DNA from: Bacteroidia bacterium
Lineage (GTDB): Bacteria > Bacteroidota > Bacteroidia > B-17B0 > Aurantibacillaceae
Assembly (NCBI GenBank): GCA_014378485.1
Contig: JACMNO010000054.1
Location: forward strand, 1-64,000
Direction of reading: 5' to 3'
DNA: 64,000 nt
Positions 63,454-64,000 of the stretch are shown here, piece after piece. The notes under the pieces are model-generated. The model worked only from the letters and a program-made list of their open reading frames with translations. It had not been told where the DNA came from and did not search any database. The first letter of the stretch is position 1. Every line of letters begins with the position of its first letter. The position numbers and the translations under genes are program-made.

Positions 63454-63888
63454 TTAATAAGAGATATCATTTGTAAGTTCATCTTTATCGTCATGTTCCA
63501 AAGGAAAATAAAGGTGTAGTTTTTCTCCGCACATTTCAACAGCTTTTTCAAGACCACTAATAAGATCATGTCGCTTAAAATAACCAATGGCGCATTCGGT
63601 TATGTCTTCCCAAAATTCCTCAGTCACTTTTTTGTGAATACCTTCATCACCCCACACCGCAAATGACTTCGACTTTATAGCTAAAAAAAACAAAATACCA
63701 TTCCTGTCTTTTGTTTGATGCATGTTTAAAACCGCAAACATTTTTTTACACGCTTCCAGAGCATCGCCGTCACAAGTTTCTTCAATATGCACGCGTAGCT
63801 CTCCGGAAGTTTTTGATTCTGCGGATTTGATCGCTTCTATCAAACGGGCCTCATCGGTTGAAGACAGTAATTTTTTTTTAAAAAGCAT
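63454..63888 (-). CDS. TPM-domain protein (soluble)
   Basis: The 144-residue protein has no signal peptide and is a short TPM domain (SSTDEARLIEAIKSAESKTSGELRVHIEETC, RNGILFFLAIKSKSFAVWGDEGIHKKV, ISGLEKAVEMCGEKLHLYFP). It begins two bases after the lemA stop and ends right before the next TPM gene, so all three are one operon on the minus strand. Confidence 0.85.
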   Translation of the reverse strand: MLFKKKLLSSTDEARLIEAIKSAESKTSGELRVHIEETCDGDALEACKKMFAVLNMHQTKDRNGILFFLAIKSKSFAVWGDEGIHKKVTEEFWEDITECAIGYFKRHDLISGLEKAVEMCGEKLHLYFPLEHDDKDELTNDISY

Positions 63889-63890
63889 CG

Positions 63891-64000
63891 TTATTTGATA
63901 TTCATTTCAACTTTAGGCGCCTTTTCAGCACCTGCATCTGATTCAAAATATGTGGCATCTTTATATCCCCATGCAAATAAGCTTCCAGGAATTTTTTTAA
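63891..64000 (-). CDS. lemA: LemA family protein, C-terminal end only (gene runs off the window)
   Basis: On the minus strand the last 35 or so codons read KKIPGSLFAWGYKDATYFES, then DAGAEKAPKVEMNIK and the stop TAA at 63893-63891. The pattern of an aromatic stretch followed by xYFExxxGAEKAPxV matches the end of LemA proteins, membrane proteins commonly next to TPM-domain genes. The start and the transmembrane helix are beyond base 64000. Confidence 0.85.
   Translation of the reverse strand, partial: KKIPGSLFAWGYKDATYFESDAGAEKAPKVEMNIK

Noticed and set aside
1-64000. CRISPR array, insertion sequence, integrase or prophage
   Set aside because: No evenly spaced direct repeats with spacers, no transposase or integrase motif, no phage structural gene was seen.

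Overview
The window looks like one contiguous piece of a chromosome from a member of the Bacteroidota, with low G+C and AT-rich intergenic DNA. The evidence is type IX secretion (T9SS) cargo with both type A and type B C-terminal sorting domains, two PorP/SprF-like proteins, a PorE-like OmpA protein, a CarboxypepD_reg plus plug protein, ECF sigma factors with membrane partners, and candidate TAnnTTTG promoter elements. I cannot name a genus. I saw no rRNA, tRNA, CRISPR array, insertion sequence or prophage.

Layout. 1-21153 is mostly a cell-surface region: the 3' part of a repetitive SprB-like adhesin, a PorP/SprF protein and a PorE-like OmpA protein; RNase R on the other strand; a giant (about 3105 aa) multidomain T9SS type A protein; then a second type B protein followed by a second PorP/SprF protein. 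21169-25735 is housekeeping: a DUF1569 protein, lgt, a small channel-like membrane protein, trmB, pyk and an S4-domain protein. 25783-30134 holds two independent ECF sigma modules. One has a TPR membrane partner and a divergent plug-only protein. The other has a sigma factor followed by a protein that joins an anti-sigma-like cytoplasmic part to a DegP-like periplasmic protease. 30229-36761 is mixed: aminopeptidase P, an EEP-family hydrolase, a CXXCH haem-binding protein, a T9SS cargo protein, an OmpA protein and a GT2.

36981-41628 carries the 2-oxoglutarate dehydrogenase genes sucA and sucB, with a complete MntA/HepT (MNT-HEPN) toxin-antitoxin pair wedged between them with almost no spacing. 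41738-47546 has pgk, a transaldolase-CBS fusion, a KdsC-like phosphatase and small surface proteins. 47547-52351 is a haem-precursor cluster on the minus strand (hemA, a 46-aa lipoprotein, a hemC-hemD fusion, a membrane protein, hemB). 52466-56645 has a TPR-SpoIIE phosphatase and acs.

56702-59757 is a small accessory patch. It contains a T9SS cargo gene broken by an in-frame TAG, a RelA/SpoT-domain protein with altered motifs, and a decayed T9SS sorting-domain remnant. 59864-64000 has a glutaryl-CoA dehydrogenase-like gene, a Cys/His-rich membrane protein, another T9SS cargo protein, and a TPM-TPM-LemA cluster cut by the window edge.

The best candidates for something unusual are the toxin-antitoxin pair inside the TCA-cycle operon, the anti-sigma/protease fusion, the divergent RelA/SpoT protein in a decaying island, the transaldolase-CBS/KdsC-like neighbourhood, the plug-only protein, and a surface module shared between the giant protein and its neighbour. 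Nothing here proves a wholly new system.
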